A DNA stretch of 64,000 nt from Mojavia pulchra JT2-VF2 (GTDB lineage Bacteria; Cyanobacteriota; Cyanobacteriia; Cyanobacteriales; Nostocaceae). The position numbers and the translations under genes are program-made. Shown here piece after piece: positions 26,615 to 36,076 of this stretch. A model generated the notes under the pieces. That model saw only the letters and a list, made by a program, of their open reading frames with translations, searched no databases and had not been told where the DNA came from. The stretch is taken from assembly GCA_019359325.1 (NCBI GenBank), contig JAHHHN010000025.1, positions 1-64,000 on the forward strand. Direction: 5' to 3'. Numbering within the stretch: position 1 is the stretch's first letter; the number at the start of each line of letters is the position of its first letter.

Positions 26615-27802
26615 ATGCCCAATCAATTTACTACTCAAACCTTGTCTACTCAAACCCCTAGTTCTTTATTAACTCTCACGATCGCCCCAACAAAGGTAAT
26701 ACGTGGTTCTAGCGTGTTGCAGACGGCATCAGAAGCGATCGCGCATTTAGGAAATCGCCCGTTAATTGTAGTAGGTAATAGCACTGTTGCAATTAGCCAA
26801 GATTTGCAACCAATTTTAGAAAAACGGCAGTTGCAGATAGCCCAAGCCTCCTATGGTGCAGATTGCTGTGAAGCTAGCCTGAAATCTTTACGTAAGGCAG
26901 CAAAAGAACATAAAGCTGATCTCATTATCGGTGTTGGTGGTGGCAAAGCACTCGATACAGCTAAGTTAGTCGCACATCAATTACAGTTGCCAGTGGTGAC
27001 AATTCCCACCTCAGCAGCTACCTGTGCAGCTTGGTCTGCCCTCTCAAATGTGTATTCTGAGCATGGGGCGTTTCTTTATGATGTGGCACTGTCTCGCTGT
27101 CCCGATTTACTCATACTCGATTACGACTTAATTCAAACTGCACCGCAACATACATTAGTGGCGGGAATTGGAGATGCGATCGCCAAATGGTACGAAGCCT
27201 CAGTCAGTAGCGGCCATTCGCAACAAACTCTAATCATTGCCGCAGTGCAACAAGCACGAGTTTTGCGCGATATCTTATTGCAAAAGTCAGTAGATGCCCT
27301 CAAAGAACCAGGTACTGAGGTTTGGCGAGAAGTCGTAGACGCCACAGTTTTAATGGCTGGAGTAATTGGTGGACTCGGAGGGGCCCAATGTCGTACTGTT
27401 GCCGCCCATGCCATACATAATGGTTTAACTCACATTGCGGGACATGGCAGTATTCATGGTGCAAAAGTCGCTTATGGTATCTTGGTGCAGCTGCGTTTAG
27501 AAGAAATGGTACAAGGCAATCAACTAGCTGCGGCATCTAGACAACAGTTGCTGAAGTTCTATGCAGAGATTGGACTGCCGCAAAAATTAAGCGATTTGGG
27601 ATTGGGCAATATTACACTCAGTGAACTGCAAACAGCCGCTGAAATTGCTTTATCTCCTAATTCTGACATCCATCGGCTACCCTTTAAAGTGGCGGTGGAA
27701 CAGTTAATGGCCGCGATGGTTTCTACCACTGCACCAATAGATAGTCGAGACACGACAAATCGCGTCTCATCAAGGGGAATAAGTGACGAGGTTGAGGAAT
27801 GA
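26615..27802 (+). CDS. Iron-containing alcohol/glycerol dehydrogenase-like protein
   Basis: A 395-residue group III (iron-type) dehydrogenase. The dinucleotide motif IGVGGGKALDTAK and the following TIPTSAATCAAWS are the NAD and substrate-side signatures, and the metal ligands lie in GIGDAIAKW and HAIHNGLTHIAGHGSIHG. It resembles glycerol dehydrogenase, but the substrate is not known. The last 20 residues (from DSRDTTNRVSSRG) come from a decayed palindrome of the AGACGCGATT family and extend past the normal end. The stop overlaps the start of the aminotransferase by four bases (ATGA), so the two are translationally coupled and may act on one pathway. Confidence 0.85.
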   Translation: MPNQFTTQTLSTQTPSSLLTLTIAPTKVIRGSSVLQTASEAIAHLGNRPLIVVGNSTVAISQDLQPILEKRQLQIAQASYGADCCEASLKSLRKAAKEHKADLIIGVGGGKALDTAKLVAHQLQLPVVTIPTSAATCAAWSALSNVYSEHGAFLYDVALSRCPDLLILDYDLIQTAPQHTLVAGIGDAIAKWYEASVSSGHSQQTLIIAAVQQARVLRDILLQKSVDALKEPGTEVWREVVDATVLMAGVIGGLGGAQCRTVAAHAIHNGLTHIAGHGSIHGAKVAYGILVQLRLEEMVQGNQLAAASRQQLLKFYAEIGLPQKLSDLGLGNITLSELQTAAEIALSPNSDIHRLPFKVAVEQLMAAMVSTTAPIDSRDTTNRVSSRGISDEVEE

Positions 27803-29010
27803 GTTTGGATTGGATTGTACCAGCAGAACGTATACAGAAGTTGCCACCTTATGTGTTTGCCCGTCTAGATGAACTCAAGGCGAAAGCAAGGGAACAAGGG
27901 CTGGATTTAATAGATTTGGGCATGGGAAACCCCGATGGCGCAACACCACAACCAGTGGTAGAAGCAGCAATCAAGGCTTTGCAAAATCCGGCAAATCACG
28001 GTTATCCTCCTTTTGAAGGCACTGCTAGTTTTCGCCGTGCTATCACAAATTGGTACAATCGCCGTTATGGTGTCGTTCTCGATCCCGATAGTGAAGCTTT
28101 GCCGCTACTCGGTTCTAAAGAGGGATTAGCGCACCTCGCGATCGCCTACATTAACCCTGGTGATTTAGTTCTTGTACCTTCTCCCGCTTATCCTGCCCAT
28201 TTTCGCGGCCCGGTAATTGCTGGGGGGCAAGTTTATAGCTTAATTCTCAAACCAGAAAATGACTGGTTAATTGATTTAGCGGCTATTCCTGACGAGGTTG
28301 CCGAAAAAGCCAAAATACTTTATTTCAATTATCCCAGCAATCCGACTGCTGCCACTGCACCCCGCGAATTTTTTGAAGAAATCGTTGCCTTCGCCCGTAA
28401 ATATGAAATTCTTTTGGTGCATGACTTGTGTTATGCCGAGTTAGCTTTTGATGGTTATCAACCGACTAGCTTGTTAGAAATTCCCGGTGCGAAAGATATT
28501 GGTGTAGAGTTTCACACCTTATCCAAAACTTATAATATGGCAGGCTGGCGTGTGGGGTTTGTGGTAGGTAACCGCCATGTAATTCAAGGTTTACGCACCC
28601 TGAAAACGAACTTGGATTACGGCATTTTTGCTGCCTTGCAAACAGCCGCCGAAACCGCTTTGCAACTACCAGATGTATATTTACATGAAGTTCAACAACG
28701 TTACCGCACCCGCCGCGATTTCCTCATTCAAGGATTAGGAGAATTAGGTTGGGATATCCCTAAAACGAAGGCGACAATGTATCTTTGGGTGAAATGTCCT
28801 GTTGGGGTTAGTTCAACGGATTTTGCCTTGAATGTATTGCAGCAAACTGGTGTTGTAGTGACTCCAGGTAATGCCTTTGGAGTTGCAGGCGAAGGATATG
28901 CGCGGATTAGTTTGATTGCAGAGTGCGATCGCCTGGGTGAAGCTTTGCAGAGATTTAAACAAGCCGGTATCCGCTATCAAGCCGAAGCTGTAATCTCTGG
29001 TTCAGAATAA
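27799..29010 (+). CDS. PLP-dependent aminotransferase (LL-DAP-AT/AlaC-like)
   Basis: A 403-residue fold-type I aminotransferase. Seen: LIDLGMGNPDGATP, the aromatic cofactor region GSKEGLAHLAIAY, YFNYPSNPTAATA, LVHDLCYAELAFDGY, and the PLP lysine in HTLSKTYNMAGWRVGF. The pattern resembles LL-diaminopimelate aminotransferase and alanine/aspartate aminotransferases of the same clade; cyanobacteria often have several, so the substrate is unresolved. It overlaps the dehydrogenase by four bases and ends 28 bp before arsR. Confidence 0.85.
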   Translation: MSLDWIVPAERIQKLPPYVFARLDELKAKAREQGLDLIDLGMGNPDGATPQPVVEAAIKALQNPANHGYPPFEGTASFRRAITNWYNRRYGVVLDPDSEALPLLGSKEGLAHLAIAYINPGDLVLVPSPAYPAHFRGPVIAGGQVYSLILKPENDWLIDLAAIPDEVAEKAKILYFNYPSNPTAATAPREFFEEIVAFARKYEILLVHDLCYAELAFDGYQPTSLLEIPGAKDIGVEFHTLSKTYNMAGWRVGFVVGNRHVIQGLRTLKTNLDYGIFAALQTAAETALQLPDVYLHEVQQRYRTRRDFLIQGLGELGWDIPKTKATMYLWVKCPVGVSSTDFALNVLQQTGVVVTPGNAFGVAGEGYARISLIAECDRLGEALQRFKQAGIRYQAEAVISGSE

Positions 29011-29022
29011 AGATAGCAAACT

Positions 29023-29040
29023 TGAAAAAATCAAATTGAT
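29023..29040. promoter_or_regulatory. Possible ArsR half-site cluster before arsR
   Basis: TTGAAAAAATCAA and the overlapping palindrome ATCAAATTGAT sit immediately before and over the arsR start. The half-sites match the two sites downstream but with shorter spacing, so autoregulation is possible but weakly supported. Confidence 0.35.
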
Positions 29041-29368
29041 GCTAACCCCCTCTGCTGCCATCCCCCATTTAATTGTCGCAGGCTTTCATGCCCTTTCTGA
29101 CCCCATAAGGATTAGTGTGCTGGAACTACTGCGACAGCAAGAATTATGTGTGTGTGACTTGTGCGACGCTTTGGGGGTAACTCAGTCAAAGCTGTCATTT
29201 CACCTCAAAACCCTCAAGGAAGCTGGCTTAGTTAATTCTCGTCAAGAAGGACGCTGGATTTATTACAGCCTCAATATCTCTCAATTCGTTGCCTTAGAGA
29301 AATATTTAGCTGATTACAGCCGCTTCAGCCAGATATTGCCTGCGCGTACCTGCAATAAGCCTTCCTAA
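29039..29368 (+). CDS. arsR: Arsenic-responsive repressor ArsR
   Basis: A 110-residue ArsR/SmtB winged-helix repressor. The metalloid-binding motif ELCVCDLC lies at the start of the recognition region, followed by the HTH TQSKLSFHLKTLKEAGLVNSR and the wing EGRWIYYSLN. Arsenite or antimonite bound to the vicinal Cys releases DNA and derepresses the downstream genes. I use ATG 29039 (MLTPSAAIPH); a TTG three bases earlier is in frame. It heads the arsenic island and is separated from pstS by two matching palindromes. Confidence 0.92.
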   Translation: MLTPSAAIPHLIVAGFHALSDPIRISVLELLRQQELCVCDLCDALGVTQSKLSFHLKTLKEAGLVNSRQEGRWIYYSLNISQFVALEKYLADYSRFSQILPARTCNKPS

Positions 29369-29371
29369 TAC

Positions 29372-29387
29372 ATCAAGTTTTTTTGAT
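29372..29387. promoter_or_regulatory. ArsR operator, site 1
   Basis: ATCAA-GTTTTT-TTGAT, a perfect fit to an ATCAA-N6-TTGAT palindrome of the kind I recall for cyanobacterial ArsR. It lies four bases after the arsR stop, upstream of pstS, and so probably controls the pstS-to-arsC genes. Confidence 0.65.
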
Positions 29388-29424
29388 GAATTTTTGTATA
29401 TAGAGCGATGTTTGTCATTGACAT

Positions 29425-29440
29425 ATCAATTTTTTTTGAA
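29425..29440. promoter_or_regulatory. ArsR operator, site 2
   Basis: ATCAA-TTTTTT-TTGAA, one base off the same palindrome, 46 bases before the pstS ATG. Two sites 53 bp apart (about five helical turns) would place two dimers on the same face of the DNA. Confidence 0.55.
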
Positions 29441-29485
29441 ATGATAGACATATAGCTTTAAATACAACCCACGGTGGTGAGGTCA

Positions 29486-30544
29486 ATGCAGGCAAAAGCG
29501 AAAAAATTGGCTCTTGCTCTAGGGATATGTGCATTAGCAAGTAGTTGCTCGACTACATCTAATATCGATAATCAAACTCAGTCACAGCAGAAAGTAAGCC
29601 AAGTAAGCAATCCTCAAACGATTGCCAGAATTAAGATTGACGGTTCGAGTACTGTACATCCAATTACACAGGCGATCGCGAAAGAATTTCAAACAACCTC
29701 CAAAAATAACGCCCAAGTTCAACTGAACATTTCCGGTACTAGTGGCGGCTTTGAAAAATTCTGTGCTGGAGAAACTGATATAACCAATGCCTCTCGACCA
29801 ATTTTAAAACAAGAGATGGAAGCTTGTAATCAAAATGGTGTGAGGTACTTCGAGTTACCGATTGCTTTTGATGCGCTAACTATCGCCGTTCATCCGCAAA
29901 ACAATTGGGCGAAAGATATTACCGTAGCTGAATTAAAGAAGATTTGGGAACCCGCTGCTGAAGGGAAAATCACTCGATGGAACCAAGTGCGTGCATCTTG
30001 GCCCGATCGCCCCCTAAATTTATATGGTGCTGGTAAAAAATCAGGTACTTTTGATTACTTTACAGAGGCAACTGTAGGAAAAGTCAGAGCTAGCCGTAAC
30101 GACTACACAGCTAGCGAAGATGATAATGTTTTAGTCCAAGGTATTAGTAAAGACCCAAATGCTTTAGGTTATTTTGGATACTCTTATTATGAAGAAAACC
30201 AAGGTAAATTAAAAGCTGTTGCAGTCAACAACGGCAAAGGTGCTGTGTTGCCATCACGGGAAACAGTAGAAAAAGCACAATATCAGCCACTATCCCGACC
30301 TTTATTTATCTACGCTAATTTCGAGTATTCACAAAAGAAACCAGCAGTAAAAGATTTTTTAGATTTCTACCTCAAGAATGCACCAACCACAGCAACTTCT
30401 GTAGGCTATGTCCCTTTACCAGATGAAGCTTACAACCTCGATTATGTTCACTTCAACAAAGGCAAAGTAGGAACAGTGTTTGAGGGAGAAGCTGAGTTGA
30501 ACCTGACGATTGGTGAGTTATTACGCAAACAAGCAAAGTTTTAG
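29486..30544 (+). CDS. pstS: PstS-family phosphate/arsenate-binding lipoprotein
   Basis: A 352-residue periplasmic binding protein of the PstS family with a lipoprotein signal ([12 protein letters not shown]). Ligand-site motifs are seen: [37 protein letters not shown], and [16 protein letters not shown]. There is no pstC, pstA or pstB in the cluster, so it either feeds a transporter encoded elsewhere or only sequesters ligand. Such pstS copies are frequent in ars operons, where they have been proposed to favour phosphate over arsenate; that role is inferred here. ATG 29486 is preceded by GTGAGG. Confidence 0.88.
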   Translation: MQAKAKKLALALGICALASSCSTTSNIDNQTQSQQKVSQVSNPQTIARIKIDGSSTVHPITQAIAKEFQTTSKNNAQVQLNISGTSGGFEKFCAGETDITNASRPILKQEMEACNQNGVRYFELPIAFDALTIAVHPQNNWAKDITVAELKKIWEPAAEGKITRWNQVRASWPDRPLNLYGAGKKSGTFDYFTEATVGKVRASRNDYTASEDDNVLVQGISKDPNALGYFGYSYYEENQGKLKAVAVNNGKGAVLPSRETVEKAQYQPLSRPLFIYANFEYSQKKPAVKDFLDFYLKNAPTTATSVGYVPLPDEAYNLDYVHFNKGKVGTVFEGEAELNLTIGELLRKQAKF

Positions 30545-30629
30545 GGATCTAGGGGGTTGGGTGCTGGAAGGCAGGATTTTTCCCAATCCCTTTGAAATGC
30601 TGTCCATTTAAATAGCAGTAGGAAATTTG

Positions 30630-31652
30630 ATGAGAATACGTGTTGGAATCAACGGATTTGGTAGGATTGGACGGCTAGCTCTGCGGGCTGCTTGGGGTTG
30701 GCCGGAACTAGAGTTTGTCCATATCAACGAAATAAAAGGTGGAGCAGTCGCGGCGGCTCATTTACTCAAGTTCGATTCTGTACACGGGCGATGGGAACCA
30801 GAAGTAGAAGCACAGGGCGATGGCATCCTTATTGATGGTACACCTCTAAGCTTTAGCGAGTATTCCCAACCTGGTGAAATTCCTTGGGAAGATTTAGGTA
30901 TTGATTTAGTACTAGAATGCTCCGGCAAATTTAGAACGACCGCCACCCTTGACCCCTATTTCAAGCGAGGAGTGCAGAAGGTAATTGTAGCTGCTCCAGT
31001 CAAGGAAGGAGCGTTAAATATCGTTATGGGAGTCAACGACCACCTTTACGAGCCTGAGCAACATCATCTTCTAACCGCTGCCTCCTGCACTACCAACTGT
31101 TTAGCTCCTGTTGTCAAGGTGATTCATGAAGGGTTAGGCATTAAGCATGGGGTAATTACAACAATCCATGACAACACTAATACTCAAACTATCGTCGATG
31201 CTCCTCATAAGGATCTGCGTCGGGCACGAGCTACCAGCTTGTCTTTGATTCCAACATCAACTGGATCAGCAACAGCTATAGGACTAATTTATCCCGAACT
31301 CAACGGCAAACTTAATGGTCTAGCAGTGCGGGTTCCACTACTCAATGCTTCTTTGACAGACTGTGTATTTGAAGTTGTGCGACCAACAACTGTCGAAGAG
31401 ATTAATAGCTTGTTAAAAGCTGCTTCTGAGCGCGCACCGCTCAAAGGTATTTTAGGCTATGAAGAACGGCCTTTGGTATCTATCGACTATAAAGACGATC
31501 CTCGGTCTTCTATCATTGATGCCCTCTCCACAATGGTAGTAGACCAGACGCAAGTAAAAGTACTGGCTTGGTATGACAACGAATGGGGCTACGCCAACCG
31601 CATGGTTGAACTAGCCCGTAAGGTCGCTTTGAGTTTGAAGGATTCAAAGTGA
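30630..31652 (+). CDS. gapdh: Glyceraldehyde-3-phosphate dehydrogenase of the ArsJ pathway
   Basis: A 340-residue GAPDH. NAD-binding [14 protein letters not shown], catalytic C153 in [11 protein letters not shown], and the conserved [14 protein letters not shown] are present. Next to arsJ, the accepted role is to use arsenate instead of phosphate, giving 1-arseno-3-phosphoglycerate, which ArsJ exports before it decays to arsenate outside. This is a second GAPDH beside housekeeping copies expected elsewhere. Start ATG 30630 (a TTG lies one codon upstream). It follows pstS by 85 bp and precedes arsJ by 76 bp. Confidence 0.9.
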   Translation: MRIRVGINGFGRIGRLALRAAWGWPELEFVHINEIKGGAVAAAHLLKFDSVHGRWEPEVEAQGDGILIDGTPLSFSEYSQPGEIPWEDLGIDLVLECSGKFRTTATLDPYFKRGVQKVIVAAPVKEGALNIVMGVNDHLYEPEQHHLLTAASCTTNCLAPVVKVIHEGLGIKHGVITTIHDNTNTQTIVDAPHKDLRRARATSLSLIPTSTGSATAIGLIYPELNGKLNGLAVRVPLLNASLTDCVFEVVRPTTVEEINSLLKAASERAPLKGILGYEERPLVSIDYKDDPRSSIIDALSTMVVDQTQVKVLAWYDNEWGYANRMVELARKVALSLKDSK

Positions 31653-31728
31653 TTGGGCATTGATTATTAGTAAGCAAAAAAATTCTTTACCAATCCCCAA
31701 TCCCCAGTTCCCAGCCCCCAATTTTCTC

Positions 31729-32991
31729 ATGACTTCTACTACAGCTTCTCGCGCCAATTTCAAGAACTATATCTTGGTCACCCTCGCCTATTGGGGTTTT
31801 ACCATTACCGATGGGGCCCTGCGAATGCTGGTGCTGCTCTACTTCAACAAAATTGGCTATACCCCACTACAAATTGCCTTTCTATTTCTGTTCTACGAAG
31901 TCTTTGGGGTAATTACGAACTTCTTAGGCGGTTGGATTGGCTCTCAGCTGGGGCTTAAGGTGACGCTTTATACTGGCATCGGACTACAGATTTTCTCTCT
32001 GGTGATGCTCTCATGCCTCAATCCCAGCTGGGTACAGTGGATTGCAGTCCTTTATGTAATGGTGGCTCAGGCATTTTCTGGGATTGCTAAAGACCTGACC
32101 AAGATGAGTTCTAAGAGTGCGATTCGGTTGGTAGTGCCCCAGGATGCCCAATCTTCTTTGTTCAAGTGGGTAGCAGTACTGACTGGTTCTAAGAATGCTC
32201 TCAAAGGAGTTGGCTTCTTTGTTGGTAGCGCACTTCTAGGTTTAGTTGGCTTCGTTAATTCTCTGTGGATTATGGCAGTGGGACTGTTCTTGATTATGTT
32301 CACTGGGCTAATGCTGCCCAAAGGAATGGGCAAAATCAAGAAGAAAGTCAAGTTTAGCCAACTATTTTCTAAGAGCCAAGAAATTAACATACTCTCAGCT
32401 GCTCGATTCTTTCTCTTTGGTTCCCGTGATGTCTGGTTTGTAGTGGGATTGCCAGTATTTTTGCGGGGGCCTTTAGGCTGGTCGTTTTATCAAGTTGGTG
32501 GATTTTTGGCGTGTTGGGTAATTGGCTACGGCATTATTCAGTCTTTAGCACCGACACTGATCCAGCGACTTGGCTCTGGTCGTCCGCCGCAATCAAAGAC
32601 TATCCAGTTTTGGACATTTACCTTAACAGTCGTTCCAGGCGCGATCGCCCTTGCTCTTCAATTAGGTGTACCTGCCAATATTGCGATCGTTGGTGGACTC
32701 CTGATTTTTGGCGTGGTATTTGCCTTTAACTCAGCAGTTCACTCTTATTTAGTGTTGGCATTTACCGATGATGACAAGGTAGCGCTGAATGTGGGTTTCT
32801 ACTATATGGCTAACTCTGGTGGTCGATTGGTAGGTACTGTCTTGTCGGGTTTAATCTACCAGCTTTACGGGTTGGTGGGTTGTTTGTGGGCATCCATGTT
32901 CTTTGTACTAGCAGCAGCAGTCATTTCGTTAAAGTTACCCAATCCGCAACCAAGCAAAGCGATCGCCTGGAAAGCCGGAGATGGAGATTGA
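31729..32991 (+). CDS. arsJ: Organoarsenical efflux permease ArsJ
   Basis: A 420-residue major facilitator with about 11-12 hydrophobic helices, of the ArsJ type: TLAYWGFTITDGALRMLVLL near the start, FLGGWIGSQLGLKVTLYTG, and GIAKDLTKMSSKSAIR, motifs shared with ArsJ proteins next to GAPDH. It exports 1-arseno-3-phosphoglycerate, giving arsenate resistance together with GAPDH. I use ATG 31729 (MTSTTASRANF); the frame runs upstream through a dispersed CCCAATCCCCAG repeat to a TTG at 31660, which is unlikely to be used. Confidence 0.88.
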   Translation: MTSTTASRANFKNYILVTLAYWGFTITDGALRMLVLLYFNKIGYTPLQIAFLFLFYEVFGVITNFLGGWIGSQLGLKVTLYTGIGLQIFSLVMLSCLNPSWVQWIAVLYVMVAQAFSGIAKDLTKMSSKSAIRLVVPQDAQSSLFKWVAVLTGSKNALKGVGFFVGSALLGLVGFVNSLWIMAVGLFLIMFTGLMLPKGMGKIKKKVKFSQLFSKSQEINILSAARFFLFGSRDVWFVVGLPVFLRGPLGWSFYQVGGFLACWVIGYGIIQSLAPTLIQRLGSGRPPQSKTIQFWTFTLTVVPGAIALALQLGVPANIAIVGGLLIFGVVFAFNSAVHSYLVLAFTDDDKVALNVGFYYMANSGGRLVGTVLSGLIYQLYGLVGCLWASMFFVLAAAVISLKLPNPQPSKAIAWKAGDGD

Positions 32992-33018
32992 TTAACTATT
33001 ACTTTTAGGTTTAAAGCG

Positions 33019-34170
33019 ATGAGTATCAATCCACAGGCCAATAAAGCTCCAATGCAAGCTGGGAGCAACCTAAGCTTTTTTGAAAGATATCTCACCGTTT
33101 GGGTTTTTTTGTGCATCTTCATAGGAATTGTACTGGGGAGATTATTTCCAGGAATAGCGGTAACCCTAGATTCGATCAGCGTATATCAAGTATCAATCCC
33201 TATTGCAATGTGTCTGTTTTTCATGATGTACCCCATCATGGTCAAGATTGACTTTACTCAAGCTGCAAATGCTATCCGCGCTCCTAAACCAGTGCTTCTC
33301 ACCTTGGTGGTAAACTGGCTAATTAAACCATTCACAATGGTAGTATTTGCCCAGTTTTTTTTGGGATGGTTATTTTGCCCATTAATTACAGGTACTGAAT
33401 TAATTCGTGGTAGCGAAGTAGCACTAACAAATTCGTACATTGCTGGGACAATTTTACTGGGAATTGCTCCTTGTACAGCAATGGTGCTGCTGTGGGGATA
33501 TCTTTCTTACGGTAATCAAGGTCACACCTTGGTGATGGTATCAGTTAATTCTTTAACAATGCTGTTTTTGTACGCACCTTTGGGAAGGTGGCTACTAGCA
33601 GCAAATGATTTAACTGTACCCTGGCAAACGATTGTTTTTTCGGTGCTAATTTATGTAGGGTTGCCCTTATTAGCAGGAATGTACAGTCGTTATTGGATTT
33701 TCAAACACAAAGGTAGAGAGTGGTTTGAAAAGCGATTTTTAAAGTATCTCAGTCCTGTTGCTATTAGTGCCTTGCTGATTACTTTAGTCTTGCTATTTGC
33801 GTTTAAGGGTGAGTTGATAGTCAACAATCCCTTACATATCTTATTAATAGCTGTACCGCTATTCATTCAAACTAATTTCATTTTTTTGATTAGTTATGTA
33901 GCAGCGTTGAAACTCAATTTATCGTATGAAGACGCCGCACCCGCAGCATTAATCGGAGCCAGCAATCACTTTGAAGTTGCTATTGCCACTGCTGTGATGC
34001 TGTTTGGCTTAAATTCTGGCGCTGCACTGGCCACGGTGGTAGGAGTTTTAATCGAAGTTCCAGTAATGTTGATGCTGGTTGAGTTCTGTAAACGAACTGC
34101 GGCTTGGTTTCCACGAGAACCGGAAAAGGCAACACTACGAGATCCGCGCTGTATTAATTATTGGGAGTAA
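33019..34170 (+). CDS. arsB: Arsenite efflux transporter Acr3
   Basis: A 383-residue Acr3-type carrier with ten predicted helices that extrudes arsenite in exchange for protons. The essential Cys lies in [20 protein letters not shown], and other family blocks are [19 protein letters not shown] and [14 protein letters not shown]. This is the Acr3 family, not the unrelated E. coli ArsB; Nostoc annotation often still uses arsB. It starts 27 bp after arsJ and ends 59 bp before arsI, and so is in one operon. Confidence 0.92.
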   Translation: MSINPQANKAPMQAGSNLSFFERYLTVWVFLCIFIGIVLGRLFPGIAVTLDSISVYQVSIPIAMCLFFMMYPIMVKIDFTQAANAIRAPKPVLLTLVVNWLIKPFTMVVFAQFFLGWLFCPLITGTELIRGSEVALTNSYIAGTILLGIAPCTAMVLLWGYLSYGNQGHTLVMVSVNSLTMLFLYAPLGRWLLAANDLTVPWQTIVFSVLIYVGLPLLAGMYSRYWIFKHKGREWFEKRFLKYLSPVAISALLITLVLLFAFKGELIVNNPLHILLIAVPLFIQTNFIFLISYVAALKLNLSYEDAAPAALIGASNHFEVAIATAVMLFGLNSGAALATVVGVLIEVPVMLMLVEFCKRTAAWFPREPEKATLRDPRCINYWE

Positions 34171-34229
34171 ATCCATGTACCACGACGTTCTTTATGATTA
34201 ATTATTAAATTCTACAAGGAGCAAATGTT

Positions 34230-34658
34230 ATGGCAGTTTTGAAAACTCATGTGGCTTTGAATGTTACCGAAATTGACAAGTCAGTAGCATTTTATCGCGC
34301 GATGTTTGGTTTAGAACCTATGAAATATAAGGCTGACTACGCTAAGTTTGATATTTCCAACCCAGCGTTAAACTTGACACTCAACCTAGCTGCTAGTGTG
34401 CAGACTGGTGGCGCATTGTCTCATTTGGGTGTACAGGTGGAAAGCACAGAAGAAGTACAAGCAGCTATCAGACGCTTTACTGAGGCTGGATTAGCATTAT
34501 TCACCGAAGAAAATACTGATTGTTGCTACGCTTTGCAAGACAAAGTGTGGGTAACAGATCCAAATGGTAATAAATGGGAAGTATTTGTAGTGAAGGTGGC
34601 AGACACAGCACCCAGCAAAGAAGTAGCACCAACTTTGAAAAAACCGTGTTGTGCGTAA
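34230..34658 (+). CDS. arsI: ArsI-type C-As lyase (VOC family)
   Basis: A 142-residue vicinal-oxygen-chelate protein of the CadI/ArsI group. The Fe(II) site residues H7, H65 and E117 and the vicinal pair C98-C99 in NTDCCYALQDK match characterised C-As lyases such as that of Nostoc 7120, which cleave trivalent methyl and aryl arsenicals to arsenite. A second Cys pair ends the protein (KKPCCA). AAGGAG eight bases before the ATG is a strong ribosome binding site. A hairpin follows the gene, so expression of arsC may be partly separate. Confidence 0.88.
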   Translation: MAVLKTHVALNVTEIDKSVAFYRAMFGLEPMKYKADYAKFDISNPALNLTLNLAASVQTGGALSHLGVQVESTEEVQAAIRRFTEAGLALFTEENTDCCYALQDKVWVTDPNGNKWEVFVVKVADTAPSKEVAPTLKKPCCA

Positions 34659-34665
34659 AGAAAAA

Positions 34666-34687
34666 TTCGGGCGGTCTTCCGCCCGAA
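34666..34687. terminator. Hairpin between arsI and arsC
   Basis: Perfect 9-bp stem TTCGGGCGG-TCTT-CCGCCCGAA directly after arsI. The plus-strand tail is not T-rich; the minus-strand tail (TTTTTCTTT) is. It may be a processing or partial termination site. Confidence 0.5.
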
Positions 34688-34795
34688 ACTTCAATTAATG
34701 CCGAACAAAGATAGAAAAAATCAAGAATTCACCTGAGCGCGATTGCGCGGAGCGCAGCGCCAAGGCGATCGCATGATTAATTACCCAAAAACATC

Positions 34796-35191
34796 ATGAA
34801 ACGAGTAATGTTTATTTGCAAGCATAATTCCCGCCGCTCCCAAATGGCAGAGGGCTTTGCGAAAATATTAGGAGAAGGCAAAATTGCAGTCTCTAGTTCT
34901 GGTTTGGCAGCTAGCAAAGTAGATCCAATTACTGTTGAAGTCATGTCAGAAATTGGCATTGATATCAGTAATCAGAGTTCTAAGCCTTTAAGTAATTTCC
35001 ATCCTGAAGATTACGATGCAGTGATATCTTTATGCGGTTGTGGTGTTAATTTACCCGAAGAGTGGGTGTTAAGAGAAGTGTTTGAAGATTGGCAACTTGA
35101 CGATCCAAAAGGAGAATCTATTGCCACATTTCGCCGTGTTCGAGATGAAGTTAAAGAACGGGTTCTAAATTTAATTGAATCTCTGAGTTAA
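34796..35191 (+). CDS. arsC: Arsenate reductase ArsC (LMW-phosphatase type)
   Basis: A 131-residue arsenate reductase with a low-molecular-weight tyrosine phosphatase fold. The P-loop C-K-H-N-S-R-R-S has C8 as nucleophile, and C80 and C82 lie in SLCGCGVNLP, the same three positions reported as essential in the Synechocystis enzyme that uses glutathione/glutaredoxin. It reduces arsenate to arsenite for Acr3 export. It is separated from arsI by about 140 bp containing a GGA-loop repeat hairpin, and is the last gene of the arsenic island. Confidence 0.92.
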   Translation: MKRVMFICKHNSRRSQMAEGFAKILGEGKIAVSSSGLAASKVDPITVEVMSEIGIDISNQSSKPLSNFHPEDYDAVISLCGCGVNLPEEWVLREVFEDWQLDDPKGESIATFRRVRDEVKERVLNLIESLS

Positions 35192-35271
35192 AAAGTCTCA
35201 TATGCTGTGGCTGTCAATGCATCCAATCAAGAATGGCTAAGTCCGGCGATGTACTATTTATGCCCATCTCC

Positions 35272-35823
35272 TTACTTGACTACAGTAACTGGGGTTCCAA
35301 TACTTACCTCATAGAATAATTTTTGAATATCCTTGTTGTACATGCGAATACAGCCGTGTGAAGCTGCTTTACCTACTGATTCAGGATTCGGAGTACCGTG
35401 AAAGCCAATCCAATTCTTTCCATTTGTCCAAAATCCAATCCAGTAATGACCGAGAGGATTTTCAGGGTCGCCTCCTGGGATAGATTTACCTGTAAAAGGA
35501 TGTATCCAAATAGGATTTTTTAACATTTCAACTACTTGGAAATTGCCAGTTGGAGTTTCCCAGCCTTGGCGACCTACTGCAATCTTATAACTTTTAACTC
35601 GGTTTTTTCCTCGATACACACTTACTTGACGGCGACTCAGACTAATTTCTAAGCGAGTAGGTTGACTAATTAAATCATCGTTATTATTTTGTTGATTAAC
35701 TAATCTCTGTAGCAAATTAGAGGAAATTTTTTGCTGGGAAGCTAAGGATATTTGAGGGCTGTAGTAAAGCCCAAAAGTATAAATTAAAAAAGCTATAATG
35801 CCTGAGCTTTTTAAACTTTTCAT
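35272..35823 (-). CDS. L,D-transpeptidase (YkuD domain)
   Basis: A 183-residue exported L,D-transpeptidase that forms 3-3 peptidoglycan cross-links or attaches envelope proteins. N-terminal hydrophobic signal (IIAFLIYTFGLYYSPQISLA), then a YkuD domain with LEISLSRRQVSVYRG, GRQGWETPTGNFQV and the catalytic block FHGTPNPE...SHGCIRMYN: H142, H156, C158 and R160. The protein lacks LysM or PG-binding repeats, so it is a minimal enzyme. It is convergent with arsC. Confidence 0.88.
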   Translation of the reverse strand: MKSLKSSGIIAFLIYTFGLYYSPQISLASQQKISSNLLQRLVNQQNNNDDLISQPTRLEISLSRRQVSVYRGKNRVKSYKIAVGRQGWETPTGNFQVVEMLKNPIWIHPFTGKSIPGGDPENPLGHYWIGFWTNGKNWIGFHGTPNPESVGKAASHGCIRMYNKDIQKLFYEVSIGTPVTVVK

Positions 35824-35911
35824 GATTTGTTTTTTGAAATAAATGCTTAGTAATTAAGCCCGCCAAAAATTTATTATTGTTAAATATTAATTGCCAGTGT
35901 TATTAGCAAAA

Positions 35912-35960
35912 AATACTCCTGATAAACAATTGAGTTTCACTATTAGATATCAGGAGTATT
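35912..35960 (-). terminator. Minus-strand terminator after repeat-protein gene
   Basis: Perfect 13-bp arms AATACTCCTGATA (35912-35924) / TATCAGGAGTATT (35948-35960); read on the minus strand the stem is followed by six T. It lies about 115 bases after the stop of the NQN-repeat protein and before the L,D-transpeptidase gene. Confidence 0.65.
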
Positions 35961-36076
35961 CTCGATAATCGGAAAAAGCAGACTATTGGTACTCAACACT
36001 TCAGTCCTTCAAGGTGTTGTAGGCACTATCTTTGGCTTCTTGCTTTCTGAGCATCTACGACAAATATGATGCTAAT

